A stretch of DNA of 64,000 bases, from NCBI GenBank assembly GCA_041749475.1, contig JBGTBD010000040.1:1-64000 (forward strand), given 5' to 3'. Made by a program: the position numbers and the translations under genes. The DNA is from JBGTBD01 sp041749475. GTDB lineage: Bacteria > Pseudomonadota > Alphaproteobacteria > Rickettsiales > UBA998. Under the pieces are notes generated by a model. That model did not search any database. It saw nothing but the letters and a program-made list of their open reading frames with translations, and was not told where the DNA came from. Positions 8,017 to 17,712 of the stretch are shown here, one piece after another (position 1 is the first letter of the stretch; each line of letters begins with the position of its first letter).

Positions 8017-10684
8017 GGGATTTCAGGCGATACAGTACGTCGAGCGCTTCCTTGGGTGATAGCTCGTCTGGCTTGATCGTACTCAGCAATTCCATAGCGT
8101 GGGACACAGGTGCGCTTTCCACCGTCGCGGGTTTTCCCGCCATGGCAAACAGCGGCAACGCCCCCGATGTAATCGCCTGCACAGGACTGTGGTCGGATGT
8201 CTCCAACGCTTTCAACAACACTTTTGCCCGCGCGATGACCTTCTCCGGTAATCCCGCCAATTGCGCGACATGGATACCGTATGACCGATCCGCCGTGCCC
8301 GCCGCGACTTCATGCAGGAAAATGACGTTGCCCTTCCATTCCTTCACTTTCACGGTGTAAAGCGCGAGGGAGGAAAGCGATTCTTTGAGGTGCGTCAGTT
8401 CATGGTAATGCGTCGCGAACAGTCCCCGGCAACGCGTGGCGTTATGCAGATGTTCGGCCACCGCCCAGGCGATGGAGAGCCCATCATACGTTGCCGTCCC
8501 GCGCCCGATTTCATCGAGGATGACGAGTGAACGCGACGTGGCTTGCGAGAGGATTGCCGCCGTCTCCACCATCTCTACCATGAAGGTGGAACGCCCGCGC
8601 GCGAGATCGTCCGACGCGCCGACGCGGCTATAAAGCCTGTCGATGATACCGATATGCGCCTCCGTAGCGGGGATGAAAGAGCCCATTTGCGCCATCAGTG
8701 CGAGGAGCGCGTTCTGCCGCAGGAAGGTCGATTTCCCGGCCATGTTGGGCCCGGTGATGAGCCATAGCCGCTGGTCGCCCGTCAGGTCACACCCGTTGGC
8801 GATGAAGCGCTGCCCCTCCCGCCCGAGGAAGGATTCCACCACCGGATGGCGCCCGCCGGTGATGCGGAAGGTAAGGGAATCGTCGATAACGGGGCGGCAA
8901 TAGCGTTCATGCTGCGCCAGTTCGCTGAGTGCCGCCGTCACGTCGAGCGCCGCGATGGCGCGCCCGGCGGCGACGATGGTATGCGCATCGGCGCGTATTT
9001 CCTCGACCAACCGCTCGAAGATCTCCAGCTCGATACGCAAAGCGCGGTCGGCGGCTTCGGCGATCTTCTTCTCGATTTCCGCCAGCTCCGGCGTGGTATA
9101 CCGCATCGCGTCCTTCATCGTCTGGCGATGGATATATTCAAACGGAATTTTCGCTTCGTGCTTCTTCGTCACCTCGATGAAGAAGCCGAGCATGTAGTTG
9201 TATTTTATCTTCAGCGAGGGAATGTCCGTCGCGGTCTTATACTGCACTTCCATCGCGGCGATCAGCTTCTTCGATTCATCACGCAAGCAACGGAATTCAT
9301 CGAGCGCCGCATCATACCCTGCACGGATGAAATTCCCGTCCCGCGCCAGCATCGGCAATTCATCTTTCAGTGTCGCGGTGAGATGGGCGATGAGGGAAGT
9401 ATGCGTTCCAAGCCCAGCGACGATACTCTCCACTTCTTCCGGCAACGAGCCATGCGGAATCGTGCGTAACGCATCGGCCATCGCAGTGGCGGCGGAAAGC
9501 CCGTCACGCAGCGCCGCCAAGTCTCGCGGGCCGCCGCGTTGCATCATCAACCGCCCCAGCGCCCGCTCAAGGTCAGGGCAACGGCGTAGCGTATCCCTGA
9601 GACCCGAACGCAATGACGCATGTTCGACGAAGAACGCCACCGCGTCATGCCGCGCGGTGATGGTATCGACGTCTGTCAGCGGATTGCACAGGCGTGAGGC
9701 AAGAAGACGCGCACCGCATGCGGTCTGTGTCCGGTCGATAGTCGAAAGCAAACTGCCCTGCCGCATGCCTGATAGCGTAGAAACCAGTTCCAGATTCCGC
9801 CGCGTCGCCGCATCGATGGCGAGGCCGGAGGAGGCGGCGTATTTCTTCGGCGCGTCAAGCCGGGGAGGGGTGTCCTTCTGCGTCAGGTGGACATAATCGA
9901 GCAGCGCGCCGCAGCAGGCGAGGTCGGCCAGCGTGAAATCGCCCCATGCGTCGAGTGTACTCAACCCATAATATTCGCGCAGCCGTTCTGCCGAGCGCTT
10001 GCCATGTAGAGAAGATTCGGGAATTGGGGTCAGACAGGCTTTATGGTCGGAGAGGATCGCGGAGAGCCGGTCGCTATTGCATTCCTGTTCGGAGATGAGA
10101 ATCTCGCTGGGTGTCAGTCGCGCCAGTTCAGAGGCGAGTTGCGCAGGCGAGGTTTCAATCACGGAAAATTCCCCTGTGGAAATATCCATCCACGCCAACG
10201 CCCAGTCGCTTTTGACTTCGGCGATAGAGGCGAGGTAGTTGGAACGGTCGGGCGCGAGCAACGTCTCCTCCGTTACCGTTCCGGGGGTGACGATACGCAC
10301 GACATCGCGATGGACGACGGATTTGGAACCACGCTTCTTGGCTTCTGATGGGTCCTCCAATTGCTCGCAGATGGCGACCTTGATGCCGTTGGCGATGAGT
10401 TTTTCCAGATAAAAGTCCGAAGAATGCACCGGCACGCCGCACATGGGGATATCCACCCCACGAATCTGCCCGCGCTTGGTCAGCGCGATATCGAGCACCG
10501 CAGCCGCTTTCACTGCGTCGTCAAAGAACAACTCATAAAAATCCCCCATGCGGTAGAACAACAGGAAATCCTGATGCCGCGACTTGATCTCCATATACTG
10601 CGCCATACCGGGGGAGAGCGGGGCGGCGGAAGTCGCATCTTCCGCGAAACCATCATTTTTTAAGGGGGCTGCAGGGCTTGTCAT
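8006..10684 (-). CDS. mutS: DNA mismatch repair protein MutS
   Basis: An 892-residue full-length MutS, the ATPase that finds mismatches and starts methyl-independent or methyl-directed repair. The N-terminal mismatch-binding domain has the Phe-x-Glu motif (GDFYELFF) that stacks on the mispair. The C-terminal ATPase has Walker A ITGPNMAGKSTFLRQ (about residues 641-655), Walker B VILDEIGRGTATYDGLS and the following ATHYHELT switch. The C-terminal tail ends in a short helix-turn region (DELSPKEALDVLYRLKSL), the usual beta-clamp/tetramer element. It is the last gene of a three-gene minus-strand run, behind two unknown genes, 43 bases after the nearer one. Confidence 0.98.
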   Translation of the reverse strand: MTSPAAPLKNDGFAEDATSAAPLSPGMAQYMEIKSRHQDFLLFYRMGDFYELFFDDAVKAAAVLDIALTKRGQIRGVDIPMCGVPVHSSDFYLEKLIANGIKVAICEQLEDPSEAKKRGSKSVVHRDVVRIVTPGTVTEETLLAPDRSNYLASIAEVKSDWALAWMDISTGEFSVIETSPAQLASELARLTPSEILISEQECNSDRLSAILSDHKACLTPIPESSLHGKRSAERLREYYGLSTLDAWGDFTLADLACCGALLDYVHLTQKDTPPRLDAPKKYAASSGLAIDAATRRNLELVSTLSGMRQGSLLSTIDRTQTACGARLLASRLCNPLTDVDTITARHDAVAFFVEHASLRSGLRDTLRRCPDLERALGRLMMQRGGPRDLAALRDGLSAATAMADALRTIPHGSLPEEVESIVAGLGTHTSLIAHLTATLKDELPMLARDGNFIRAGYDAALDEFRCLRDESKKLIAAMEVQYKTATDIPSLKIKYNYMLGFFIEVTKKHEAKIPFEYIHRQTMKDAMRYTTPELAEIEKKIAEAADRALRIELEIFERLVEEIRADAHTIVAAGRAIAALDVTAALSELAQHERYCRPVIDDSLTFRITGGRHPVVESFLGREGQRFIANGCDLTGDQRLWLITGPNMAGKSTFLRQNALLALMAQMGSFIPATEAHIGIIDRLYSRVGASDDLARGRSTFMVEMVETAAILSQATSRSLVILDEIGRGTATYDGLSIAWAVAEHLHNATRCRGLFATHYHELTHLKESLSSLALYTVKVKEWKGNVIFLHEVAAGTADRSYGIHVAQLAGLPEKVIARAKVLLKALETSDHSPVQAITSGALPLFAMAGKPATVESAPVSHAMELLSTIKPDELSPKEALDVLYRLKSLSG

Positions 10685-10727
10685 CCCTGCATCTGAGCAG
10701 AGTGGGAGCAGAAATCAACTGAAAATA

Positions 10728-11069
10728 TTAATGTGCCGGCAAATCCACTGCACGCGCTCTCTCACGTGCTTCCATCTGGTGTAGTGCCCATTCATACATG
10801 GGGATTTCTTCCGGGTAGGTGGGAGTGCCATTTTCCTGGAATACATCCAGCGCCTCTTTTATGCGTTCCGGGGTAAGGTGGATTTCAGTGAATCCCGTTT
10901 GTTTCCCGTTTGGATTGTAGAGTATGATCGGCAATGTGCCGTTATCGGGGAAATGTTCTGCCATATAGCCGGGCTGCTGCTCGTTGAGTTTCTCAGTGAT
11001 GCTTTCGCGGATATAGAGTGCGCGCAATAAGCGTTCGGGGAAAAGATCGAATAATAGGTCAGGTTTCAT
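10728..11069 (-). CDS. Hypothetical protein upstream of mutS
   Basis: A 113-residue protein that I do not recognise. I take the start at the ATG at 11069 (MKPDLLFDLFPERLL) because it lies one base after the stop of the upstream gene at 11071; a longer reading would overlap that gene by 50 bases. The sequence has an amphipathic look (ALYIRESITEKLNEQQPGYM) and an acidic C-terminal half, with no signal peptide or membrane helix. It is translationally coupled with 11071-12009 and probably transcribed with mutS, but nothing links it to repair. Confidence 0.5.
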   Translation of the reverse strand: MKPDLLFDLFPERLLRALYIRESITEKLNEQQPGYMAEHFPDNGTLPIILYNPNGKQTGFTEIHLTPERIKEALDVFQENGTPTYPEEIPMYEWALHQMEARERARAVDLPAH

Positions 11070-11070
11070 A

Positions 11071-12009
11071 TTACCCGAATTCTCCAGCGTGATGGCTGAG
11101 AGCCCACCTAATCTTGGCATTGAAATCGATCTCGTGATCTAAAGCAGATCCTATGGGCTGTATCGTATTCCAGTAATGATCCAAAGCGCGTTCCACCCCT
11201 TGTACTTGTTTGTCATCGCCGTGCACAGGAAGCAAATAATCGCCTCCCTCTCCCGGTTTGTGCTGATGTTGTAGAGAAAGTATCTCCGGGTCGGCGTAGT
11301 GCCCATCATGGATATAAAGATGCGGGTCGATCATCTTGTCTTTCTGGATACAGACGGATTTTGCGTCCCTATCTGTAAAAAAAAGGGGGCGTACATTCTC
11401 ATGGTCCGTACCGTTGAACATTAAACCATATTGGCAATCTTCAAACGTGGGAACGGGGATGTGGGCTTTCAACGCACGGCCTGCAAGAGCCGTCACCCCA
11501 CGGTCTGGCGCGCTGTGAACGAGGCGGAATTGATGTTTGGGGCCTAGCAATCCATAATCATTATATTGGATATGGGGCTGGCCACTCATCAATCCAACTA
11601 GCGGACTTAATATTTTTTCCTCCAGCCCTTCGAGGGTGAATTTATAAGGCGGTAATTCCATGAAGTGGACGTAGGCGCGGCCTTTCTGGAACGCATTCAA
11701 TAATCCAAGGCGTGATTCCAGTTCGGGCGAGGGCGTAAGGTTCACTGTAAGCGATTGCGGCTCCGTCGGGTTTGCCCTAGGCAAGGGCAATATCCTGCCC
11801 GCTGGCTTCGCTCCGAGGAAATCGAGTGCATTCTGGAATTCAATGCGGGATTGTGGGTCACAGGAATGCTCCGTAACCTTCACGGCGATCTGATCCCTGA
11901 TATTAATGGTATCCACGGAGATATGTTCAGGCGCTATTCCAGAAAGCACTTGTGAAAGTGACGATTGTAAGGTTTTCTGGACAGGGTTCGAGGTGATGTT
12001 TAGTTCCAT
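11071..12009 (-). CDS. Hypothetical protein, first gene of the mutS-side operon
   Basis: A 312-residue soluble protein of unknown family. It starts MELNITSNPVQKTLQSSL and shows no signal peptide, membrane helix or nucleotide-binding motif. His is common in the C-terminal third (HLYIHDGHYADPEI, SLQHQHKPGEGG), which could bind metal but forms no pattern that I recognise. It is followed directly by 10728-11069. The 158-base gap to the divergent maeB holds both promoters. Confidence 0.5.
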   Translation of the reverse strand: MELNITSNPVQKTLQSSLSQVLSGIAPEHISVDTINIRDQIAVKVTEHSCDPQSRIEFQNALDFLGAKPAGRILPLPRANPTEPQSLTVNLTPSPELESRLGLLNAFQKGRAYVHFMELPPYKFTLEGLEEKILSPLVGLMSGQPHIQYNDYGLLGPKHQFRLVHSAPDRGVTALAGRALKAHIPVPTFEDCQYGLMFNGTDHENVRPLFFTDRDAKSVCIQKDKMIDPHLYIHDGHYADPEILSLQHQHKPGEGGDYLLPVHGDDKQVQGVERALDHYWNTIQPIGSALDHEIDFNAKIRWALSHHAGEFG

Positions 12010-12167
12010 GAAATACTTTCAAAAAAACCATTATGGACGGGATTCTTTGCAATTTCGTTAAGGTTTGTATGAAGATGCTGCGCTGCACCAAGCTTTTCTG
12101 CCGCTTTTAACTTGCAATTCAACAGGGTTTTTGCAACTTTACTGCTCCCATTCACCTTGCGAGAGTA

Positions 12168-14501
12168 GTGTCCATGCCCCCCAAAGCCAATAAATCCGAA
12201 GCGATGCAGACCGAGAACATCCCCATCACGGATGAAGAGGCGCTATTATTCCATACGCAAGGGCAACCGGGCAAGCTCGCCATCCGCGCGACCAAGCCGT
12301 TGGTAACGCAGCGTGATCTCTCGCTGGGGTACTCCCCCGGCGTCGCCGTGCCGTGCCAGCGCATCCATGAAGATCCGGACAAGGCATACGACTATACTTC
12401 CAAGGGCAATTTCGTTGCCGTTATATCGAACGGGACAGCTGTCCTCGGTCTCGGCAATCTCGGTGCACTCGCCTCCAAGCCCGTGATGGAGGGGAAAGCG
12501 ATCCTCTTTAAACGCTTTGCCGACATCGACGCGGTGGACATTGAAGTTGATACGACCGATCCGGAAGAATTCATCAACGCCGTGAAATATCTGGGACCGA
12601 CCTGGGGCGGGATCAATCTGGAGGATATCGCCGGGCCGGAATGCTTCATCATCGAGCAGAAGCTGAAAGAGCTGATGGACATCCCCGTATTCCATGATGA
12701 CCAGCACGGGACGGCCATCATCGCTGCCGCCGGGATCATCAATGCCGCCCATATCACGGGCCGCAAGATGGAAGACCTCGTGGTTGTGGTAAACGGCGCA
12801 GGCGCGGCGGGTATTGCCTGCCTTGAGCTGTTGAAGCTGATGGGCGTGCCGCATGATAACGTTCTGCTCTGTGACCGCGATGGCGTTATTTATCAAGGCC
12901 GCGAAAAGGGCATGAACCAGTGGAAATCCGCCCATGCGGTGAAGACCGACAAGCGCACGCTGCTCGATGCCTTCACGGGCGCGGACGTCTTCCTAGGGCT
13001 TTCTGCCGCTGGCGCGGTGTCCAAAGAGATGGTGAAAGCCATGAACAAGAACCCGGTGATCTTCGCGATGGCGAACCCGGTCCCCGAAATTTTGCCGGAA
13101 GAAATCCGTGAAGTTCGTAAGGATGCGATTATCGCGACGGGCCGTTCGGACTATCCGAATCAGGTCAATAACGTGATGGGCTTCCCCTACATCTTCCGTG
13201 GCGCGCTGGATGTGCGCGCGCGTGAGATTAACGAGGAGATGAAGATCGCCGCCGCCGAAGCCCTCGCCAAGCTGGCGCGCGAAGAAGTGCCGGACGAGGT
13301 GTTCAGCGCCTATGCCGGACGCACGATGGAATTCGGCCCGGAATACATCATCCCCACGCCATTCGACCCCCGCCTGATTTCCACCATCCCCATCGCAGTC
13401 GCGAAGGCGGCCATGAAAACCGGCGTGGCGCGCAAGCCCATCACCGATTTCGAGGCCTATAAACGCGAACTCACCGCGCGTCTTGACCCCACGGCCAACA
13501 CGGTCAGCCGCATCCTCGATAAAGTCCGCGCCAACCCGCGCCGCATCATCTTCGCCGAGGGCGAGGAAGAAAAAGTCATCCGCGCCGCCGTGCAGTGGCG
13601 TGATAACGGCTACGGCACTCCCATCCTCGTCGGCCGCGCCGACCGCATCAAGGAAGCGATGCACCGGATGCAGATCACCGATGTCGAAGGCATCGAGATC
13701 ACCAACGCCGCCATCAATAAAAGCGTCAATAAATACGTCGATTATCTCTACGAAAAACTGCAGCGTAACGGCTTCCTCTATCGTGACGTTGCACGCATGG
13801 TGAAGAACGACCGAAACACCTACGCCGCATGTATGCTTGCTTGTGGTGACGGGGATGCGCTGATTACCGGCCTCACCCGCACCTATTACCGGGCGCTGGA
13901 GAATATCTGCCGCGTAATCGATACCAAGCCGGGTGAGCATATGATCGGCATCTCGATGATGGTGACGAAGACGCGCACCATCTTCATGTCCGACACCGTG
14001 CACCATGAACTGCCGGATGCGCAGGAACTGGCCGACATCGCGATTCAGACTGCCAAGAAAGCCCGCCAGTTTGGTCATGACCCGCGCCTTGCGTTCCTCT
14101 CTTTCTCCAATTTTGGCAATCCGAAACGCGAGAAATCGAAACGGATTCAGGATGCGGTGAAGCTTCTCGATACCCGCGAGGTCGATTTCGAGTATGACGG
14201 CGAAATGGGTGCGGATGTGGCGCTGAACGAGGAATTGATGGCGCTCTATCCCTTCTGCCGCCTCTCCGGCCCCGCCAACGTCCTCGTCATGCCCGCACTG
14301 CATACGGCGAATATCTGCGCCGGTATCCTTGATGAGCTGGGTCGCGGCGCGATGTTCGGCCCCATCCTGATGGGTCTGGAAAAACCCGTGCAGATATTGC
14401 AGATGAACTCGACCGTCTCCGACATCGTCAACATGGCCGCCATCGCCGCCATTGAATGCATCGAGGATGATGAGCGCGTGGGCGATAAGGTGGCTGCTTA
14501 A
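12168..14501 (+). CDS. maeB: NADP-dependent malic enzyme with C-terminal phosphotransacetylase-like domain
   Basis: A 777-residue MaeB-type enzyme that converts malate to pyruvate and CO2 with NADP. The catalytic malic domain (about residues 20-430) contains GYSPGVAVPC, FHDDQHGTAII and the dinucleotide fold VVNGAGAAGIACLEL. Residues from about 440 form a phosphate acetyltransferase-like domain (RIIFAEGEEEKVIRAA, PALHTANICAGILDEL); in MaeB proteins this half is regulatory and binds acetyl-CoA rather than making acetyl phosphate. A GTG at 12168 and an ATG two codons later are both possible starts. The gene is monocistronic, its stop overlapping that of the convergent yihY-like gene by four bases. 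Confidence 0.95.
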   Translation: MSMPPKANKSEAMQTENIPITDEEALLFHTQGQPGKLAIRATKPLVTQRDLSLGYSPGVAVPCQRIHEDPDKAYDYTSKGNFVAVISNGTAVLGLGNLGALASKPVMEGKAILFKRFADIDAVDIEVDTTDPEEFINAVKYLGPTWGGINLEDIAGPECFIIEQKLKELMDIPVFHDDQHGTAIIAAAGIINAAHITGRKMEDLVVVVNGAGAAGIACLELLKLMGVPHDNVLLCDRDGVIYQGREKGMNQWKSAHAVKTDKRTLLDAFTGADVFLGLSAAGAVSKEMVKAMNKNPVIFAMANPVPEILPEEIREVRKDAIIATGRSDYPNQVNNVMGFPYIFRGALDVRAREINEEMKIAAAEALAKLAREEVPDEVFSAYAGRTMEFGPEYIIPTPFDPRLISTIPIAVAKAAMKTGVARKPITDFEAYKRELTARLDPTANTVSRILDKVRANPRRIIFAEGEEEKVIRAAVQWRDNGYGTPILVGRADRIKEAMHRMQITDVEGIEITNAAINKSVNKYVDYLYEKLQRNGFLYRDVARMVKNDRNTYAACMLACGDGDALITGLTRTYYRALENICRVIDTKPGEHMIGISMMVTKTRTIFMSDTVHHELPDAQELADIAIQTAKKARQFGHDPRLAFLSFSNFGNPKREKSKRIQDAVKLLDTREVDFEYDGEMGADVALNEELMALYPFCRLSGPANVLVMPALHTANICAGILDELGRGAMFGPILMGLEKPVQILQMNSTVSDIVNMAAIAAIECIEDDERVGDKVAA

Positions 14502-15406
14502 ACTTCGCCTAAAGCCGCGACTTTCCTCTGAATCCGGGCTATGGACGCTTTGAGCCGATGTACGTCGGAGCTTTTGCGCCGCGTGGCGACGATCTGCGTC
14601 ATCACCGCGCCGAAGAGGAGAATCTGCGCCGAGTAATAAACCCAGACCAGCAATACAACGAGCGACCCCGCCGCGCCATAGGCCGAGCCGACACCGCTTC
14701 GCCCCAGATAAAGCCCAATCGCCAACTTGCCGATGCTGAATAGCAGCGCCGTGATGAATGCACCCACCCATACATCCCGCCAGGCGATATGCACATCCGG
14801 CAAAAATTTGAAAATCATCGCGAACAGGGTGGTAACCATGCCGAGCGTCACCACGAAATTGACCGCTTCCAGTAGGGGGGCAAGGTCAGGTAGCAGGCCG
14901 ACGAAATACCCGCCCATCGCCGCCAGCACGGCGCTGACGACCAGCGAGACAAGCAACAGAAACCCCGTCACCAATACCATGCCGAAGGATAATATCCGCG
15001 CGCGGGCCAATTGTGTGAATCCTCCACGGGCGGGCGGTGCGTTCCAGATGGCATTGAGCGCCGCCTGCAATTCACCGAACAGGCCGGACGTGCCGATGAT
15101 GAGGGTGAGGACGCCGACGAAGGCAGCGAAGAGGCTGTCGCTCGGCTTCTGCGCGGCGGCGATGATCTCCTGAATCGTTTTCGCGGCCTCTCTGCCCGTC
15201 ATCGCCTCCATCTGCGCGACCACGTGTCCGCTCGCCGCCTCCTGCCCGAAGATGAGGCCGACAATGGCGATGAAGATAAGCAGGAGCGGGCTGATGGCGA
15301 GCACCGTGTAGAAAGCGAGCGACGCGCCCATGCGCGGGACGTTATCGTCCAGCCATGTCTGCACCGCGTCCTTCAGGATGCTGTATGCGCTTTGCCACCC
15401 GCTCAT
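14498..15406 (-). CDS. YihY/BrkB family inner-membrane protein
   Basis: A 302-residue polytopic membrane protein of the YihY/virulence factor BrkB family (historically mislabelled ribonuclease BN). The typical start MSGWQ...WLDDNVPRMGASLAFYTVLAISPLLL fits the family, so I use the ATG at 15406, which has GGAGG four bases upstream; an ATG at 15454 with GAAGG is an alternative. Six hydrophobic segments are visible, with the conserved WNAPPARGG loop and the YGAAGSLVVLLVWVYYSAQILLFGA segment near the end. The basic C-terminus is cytoplasmic. The transported substrate of this family is not established. Confidence 0.85.
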   Translation of the reverse strand: MSGWQSAYSILKDAVQTWLDDNVPRMGASLAFYTVLAISPLLLIFIAIVGLIFGQEAASGHVVAQMEAMTGREAAKTIQEIIAAAQKPSDSLFAAFVGVLTLIIGTSGLFGELQAALNAIWNAPPARGGFTQLARARILSFGMVLVTGFLLLVSLVVSAVLAAMGGYFVGLLPDLAPLLEAVNFVVTLGMVTTLFAMIFKFLPDVHIAWRDVWVGAFITALLFSIGKLAIGLYLGRSGVGSAYGAAGSLVVLLVWVYYSAQILLFGAVMTQIVATRRKSSDVHRLKASIARIQRKVAALGEV

Positions 15407-15539
15407 GATGCCTCCAAAACGGCCACTATTGGCGAAGCGAAATAAAGAATCCATATCCCGCCTTCTATGCGAGGAGTCGTTGCTAAATGCGCGTGCTTGC
15501 GGTAATGTGCGGGCATATAAATAACTGGGAGTACTATTT

Positions 15540-16232
15540 ATGAAACGTGCATTGCTTGTGATCGGTCTATTGGTTTCCACCCAGCCTGTATGGGCTGCGG
15601 AGCGCGTGGGTGAAGCGCGTGAGATTCCGCCGCATGAATTGCTGAAACTGAACAAGGGCGAAGTCTATCTCGGCAAGAAAGACGCTCGGGTAGACGTTAT
15701 CGAATATGCCTCCATGTCCTGCTCGCATTGCGCGGACTTCTCCAACACCATCTTCCCCGAAGTCTCCAAGGAATACATCAAGACCGGAAAAATCCGCTAC
15801 GTCCTGCGCCATTTCGTGCTGAACGAACCGGCGATGAAAGGCGCGCAACTGGTCGAGTGCGCACCCAAGGGCAAGCACTATAAATTCGTCAAAGTCCTGT
15901 TCAAGTTGCAGGAAAAGTGGGCCTTCACGATGGACACCGAGAAGGCGCTGAAGACCATCGCTAATGTCGGCGGCATGTCGGATGCCGATTTCACCGCTTG
16001 CATGAAGGATAAGGCATTGCAGGATGAAATCCTGCAGACCCGTCTCGATGCGGAGAAGAATTTGAAGATCGAAGGCACGCCGACCTTCTTCATGAACGGC
16101 GAGAAGGTGACGGCCGTTTCCGACTTCGCGAAGTTCAAAGCCGCGCTCGACCCCATCCTGAAACAGGCTGAGGAGAGCGAAGGTGCTGCGGCTCCGGCGG
16201 AGAAGACATCCCCCGACCCGAAAAAGGAATAA
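15540..16232 (+). CDS. DsbA-family periplasmic thiol:disulfide oxidoreductase
   Basis: A 230-residue exported thioredoxin-fold protein. A signal peptide ends at about WAA (residue 20). The active site is CSHC at Cys61-Cys64 within YASMSCSHCADFS, and the cis-Pro loop is GTPTFFMNG near residue 180. The DsbA/DsbG-like helical insertion lies between them. The C-terminal 25 residues are Pro/Glu/Lys-rich. Its probable role is to form or shuffle disulfides in exported proteins. It ends three bases before the ATP synthase cluster, which may be partly expressed by readthrough. Confidence 0.88.
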   Translation: MKRALLVIGLLVSTQPVWAAERVGEAREIPPHELLKLNKGEVYLGKKDARVDVIEYASMSCSHCADFSNTIFPEVSKEYIKTGKIRYVLRHFVLNEPAMKGAQLVECAPKGKHYKFVKVLFKLQEKWAFTMDTEKALKTIANVGGMSDADFTACMKDKALQDEILQTRLDAEKNLKIEGTPTFFMNGEKVTAVSDFAKFKAALDPILKQAEESEGAAAPAEKTSPDPKKE

Positions 16233-16234
16233 AC

Positions 16235-16558
16235 GTGCCGCGCGAATTGCCTTCGGTTGACGCGCTCCGCGCCAAAATCAAGGCCGCTAAGGTGGAGGAG
16301 AAGGATGCGAGCCCGCCGCCGCCTTCGGGTGCGTCACTGGTGATGCGGTTGGGGACGGAACTCGTCGCCGGGGTAACAGTGGGGACGATGATCGGGTATG
16401 GTATCGACACCCTCGCCGGGACGCTGCCGCTCTTTCTGCTCATCTGCATGGGCTTCGGCACGGTGGGGGGCTTCATGAATCTCTACCGCACCAACGCCCG
16501 CTACGCGAGCCTTTTGGAAGAACAGGAAAAAAAGGCTCAAAATTCTGCCAAGAAATGA
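16235..16558 (+). CDS. atpI: ATP synthase Fo assembly protein I
   Basis: A 107-residue AtpI-like protein with GTG start. A basic N-terminal segment (ALRAKIKAAKVEEKD) precedes two membrane helices (about 40-62 and 66-86) containing MIGYGIDTLAGTLPLFLLI and GGFMNLYR, which is the AtpI/AtpZ signature. Family members help assemble the c-ring or import Mg2+. It is the first gene of the Fo cluster, typical of alphaproteobacteria, in which the F1 genes are elsewhere. Confidence 0.88.
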   Translation: MPRELPSVDALRAKIKAAKVEEKDASPPPPSGASLVMRLGTELVAGVTVGTMIGYGIDTLAGTLPLFLLICMGFGTVGGFMNLYRTNARYASLLEEQEKKAQNSAKK

Positions 16559-16681
16559 TAGACAAGCGGGGGAAAATCCCTTAAACACGTCCCGATTTTA
16601 ACCTCAGGTTTGTAGGTGCAAACCCCGGAGGCCCACTATATATAGGGTGCGCAACCGGAACACACGACGTATAAGAGTGAT

Positions 16682-17416
16682 ATGGCCCAAAGTCCACTTC
16701 ATCAGTTTGAGATCCAGACCCTGATCCCGTTGCCGCAACTGGGTCAATATAATATCGACTTCACCAATTCCTCCCTGTTCATGGTGCTCGCGCTCGCGCT
16801 GTCCTTCCTGTTTATGTATGTGAGCATGGGCCGGAAATCACTGGTTCCGGGCCGCTGGCAAATGATGGCCGAGATGTCCTACGAGTTCGTCGCCGGTACG
16901 GTGCGGGACTATACCGGGTCCGAGGGCAAGAAATATTTCCCGTTCATCTTCACCCTCTTCATGTTCGTCCTCTTCTGTAACCTAATCGGGATGATTCCGT
17001 ATTCCTTTACCGTGACCAGCCATATCATCGTCACCTTCGCACTGGCGCTGGTGATTTTCCTTGGTGTCACCGTCATCGCCATCATGAAGCATGGTCTGGG
17101 TAAATTTCTGATGTTCTTCCTGCCGCACGGCACGCCGTGGTGGATGGCCCCGCTGATGTACGTCATCGAGCTGTTCGCCTACCTCGCCCGCCCCATCAGC
17201 CTCTCCATCCGTCTGGGAGCGAACATGATGGCGGGTCACTTGCTGATGAAGGTCATGGCTGGACTGATCCTGATGTTCGGCGCGACCGTCGGCTGGGCTC
17301 CGTTCATCTTCCTCGTCGGCTTGACCGGATTCGAGATTTTCGTCGCCGTCCTGCAAGCCTACATCTTCACGGTACTGACCTGCGTCTACCTGAACGATGC
17401 CTTGCATTTACATTAA
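16682..17416 (+). CDS. atpB: F-type ATP synthase subunit a
   Basis: A 244-residue membrane stator subunit that forms the proton half-channels against the c-ring. The essential Arg sits in ARPISLSIRLGANMMAGHL, and the C-terminal segment VAVLQAYIFTVLTCVYLNDALHLH is typical. Five to six membrane helices are visible. A 123-base gap upstream contains a small hairpin (GGTTTG...CAAACC near 16610) and may hold a promoter. Confidence 0.97.
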   Translation: MAQSPLHQFEIQTLIPLPQLGQYNIDFTNSSLFMVLALALSFLFMYVSMGRKSLVPGRWQMMAEMSYEFVAGTVRDYTGSEGKKYFPFIFTLFMFVLFCNLIGMIPYSFTVTSHIIVTFALALVIFLGVTVIAIMKHGLGKFLMFFLPHGTPWWMAPLMYVIELFAYLARPISLSIRLGANMMAGHLLMKVMAGLILMFGATVGWAPFIFLVGLTGFEIFVAVLQAYIFTVLTCVYLNDALHLH

Positions 17417-17465
17417 AAATTATGTTTAACCTCACTCACAATACATCACACTAAGGAGTCTTAAA

Positions 17466-17693
17466 ATGGAATTGGAAGCATTGAAATATCTAGGCGCTGG
17501 TCTCGCTGCATTCGGGATGCTCGGCGCTGCAATCGGCGTGGGCAGCATCTTCGCTGCGATCTTGAACGGTATCGCGCGTAACCCTGCCGCGGAACCGAAA
17601 CTCGCGAAATACGTCTATGTCGGCGCCGGTCTCGCGGAAGCCATGGGGATCTTCTCCTTCGTGATCGCGATCCTGCTTCTCTTCGTCGTATAA
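17466..17693 (+). CDS. atpE: F-type ATP synthase subunit c
   Basis: A 75-residue two-helix proteolipid. The proton-carrying carboxylate is Glu58 in GAGLAEAMGIFSF; the polar loop is ARNPAAEPKL. The first helix has the glycine-rich GAAIGVGS stretch for ring packing. Glu (not Asp) at the ion site and no Gln/Ser sodium ligands point to proton coupling. An AAGGAG ribosome-binding site precedes the ATG, consistent with the high expression needed for the ring. Confidence 0.98.
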   Translation: MELEALKYLGAGLAAFGMLGAAIGVGSIFAAILNGIARNPAAEPKLAKYVYVGAGLAEAMGIFSFVIAILLLFVV

Positions 17694-17712
17694 TCCGAAG
17701 GAATAGCAAGAC

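Noticed and set aside
8846..9469. A 207-codon open frame antisense to mutS
   Set aside because: Composition (Arg/Gly/Phe-rich) and lack of motifs show it to be a shadow of mutS.
12993..14771. A 592-codon open frame antisense to maeB and the yihY-like gene
   Set aside because: The sense strand encodes clear MaeB and YihY proteins; the antisense frame is His/Asp/Gly-rich with no domain, as is common opposite GC-rich genes.
14498..15655. Long N-terminal extension of the YihY-like protein
   Set aside because: Residues before 15454 do not resemble the family, overlap the dsbA-like start region, and good starts exist at 15406 and 15454.
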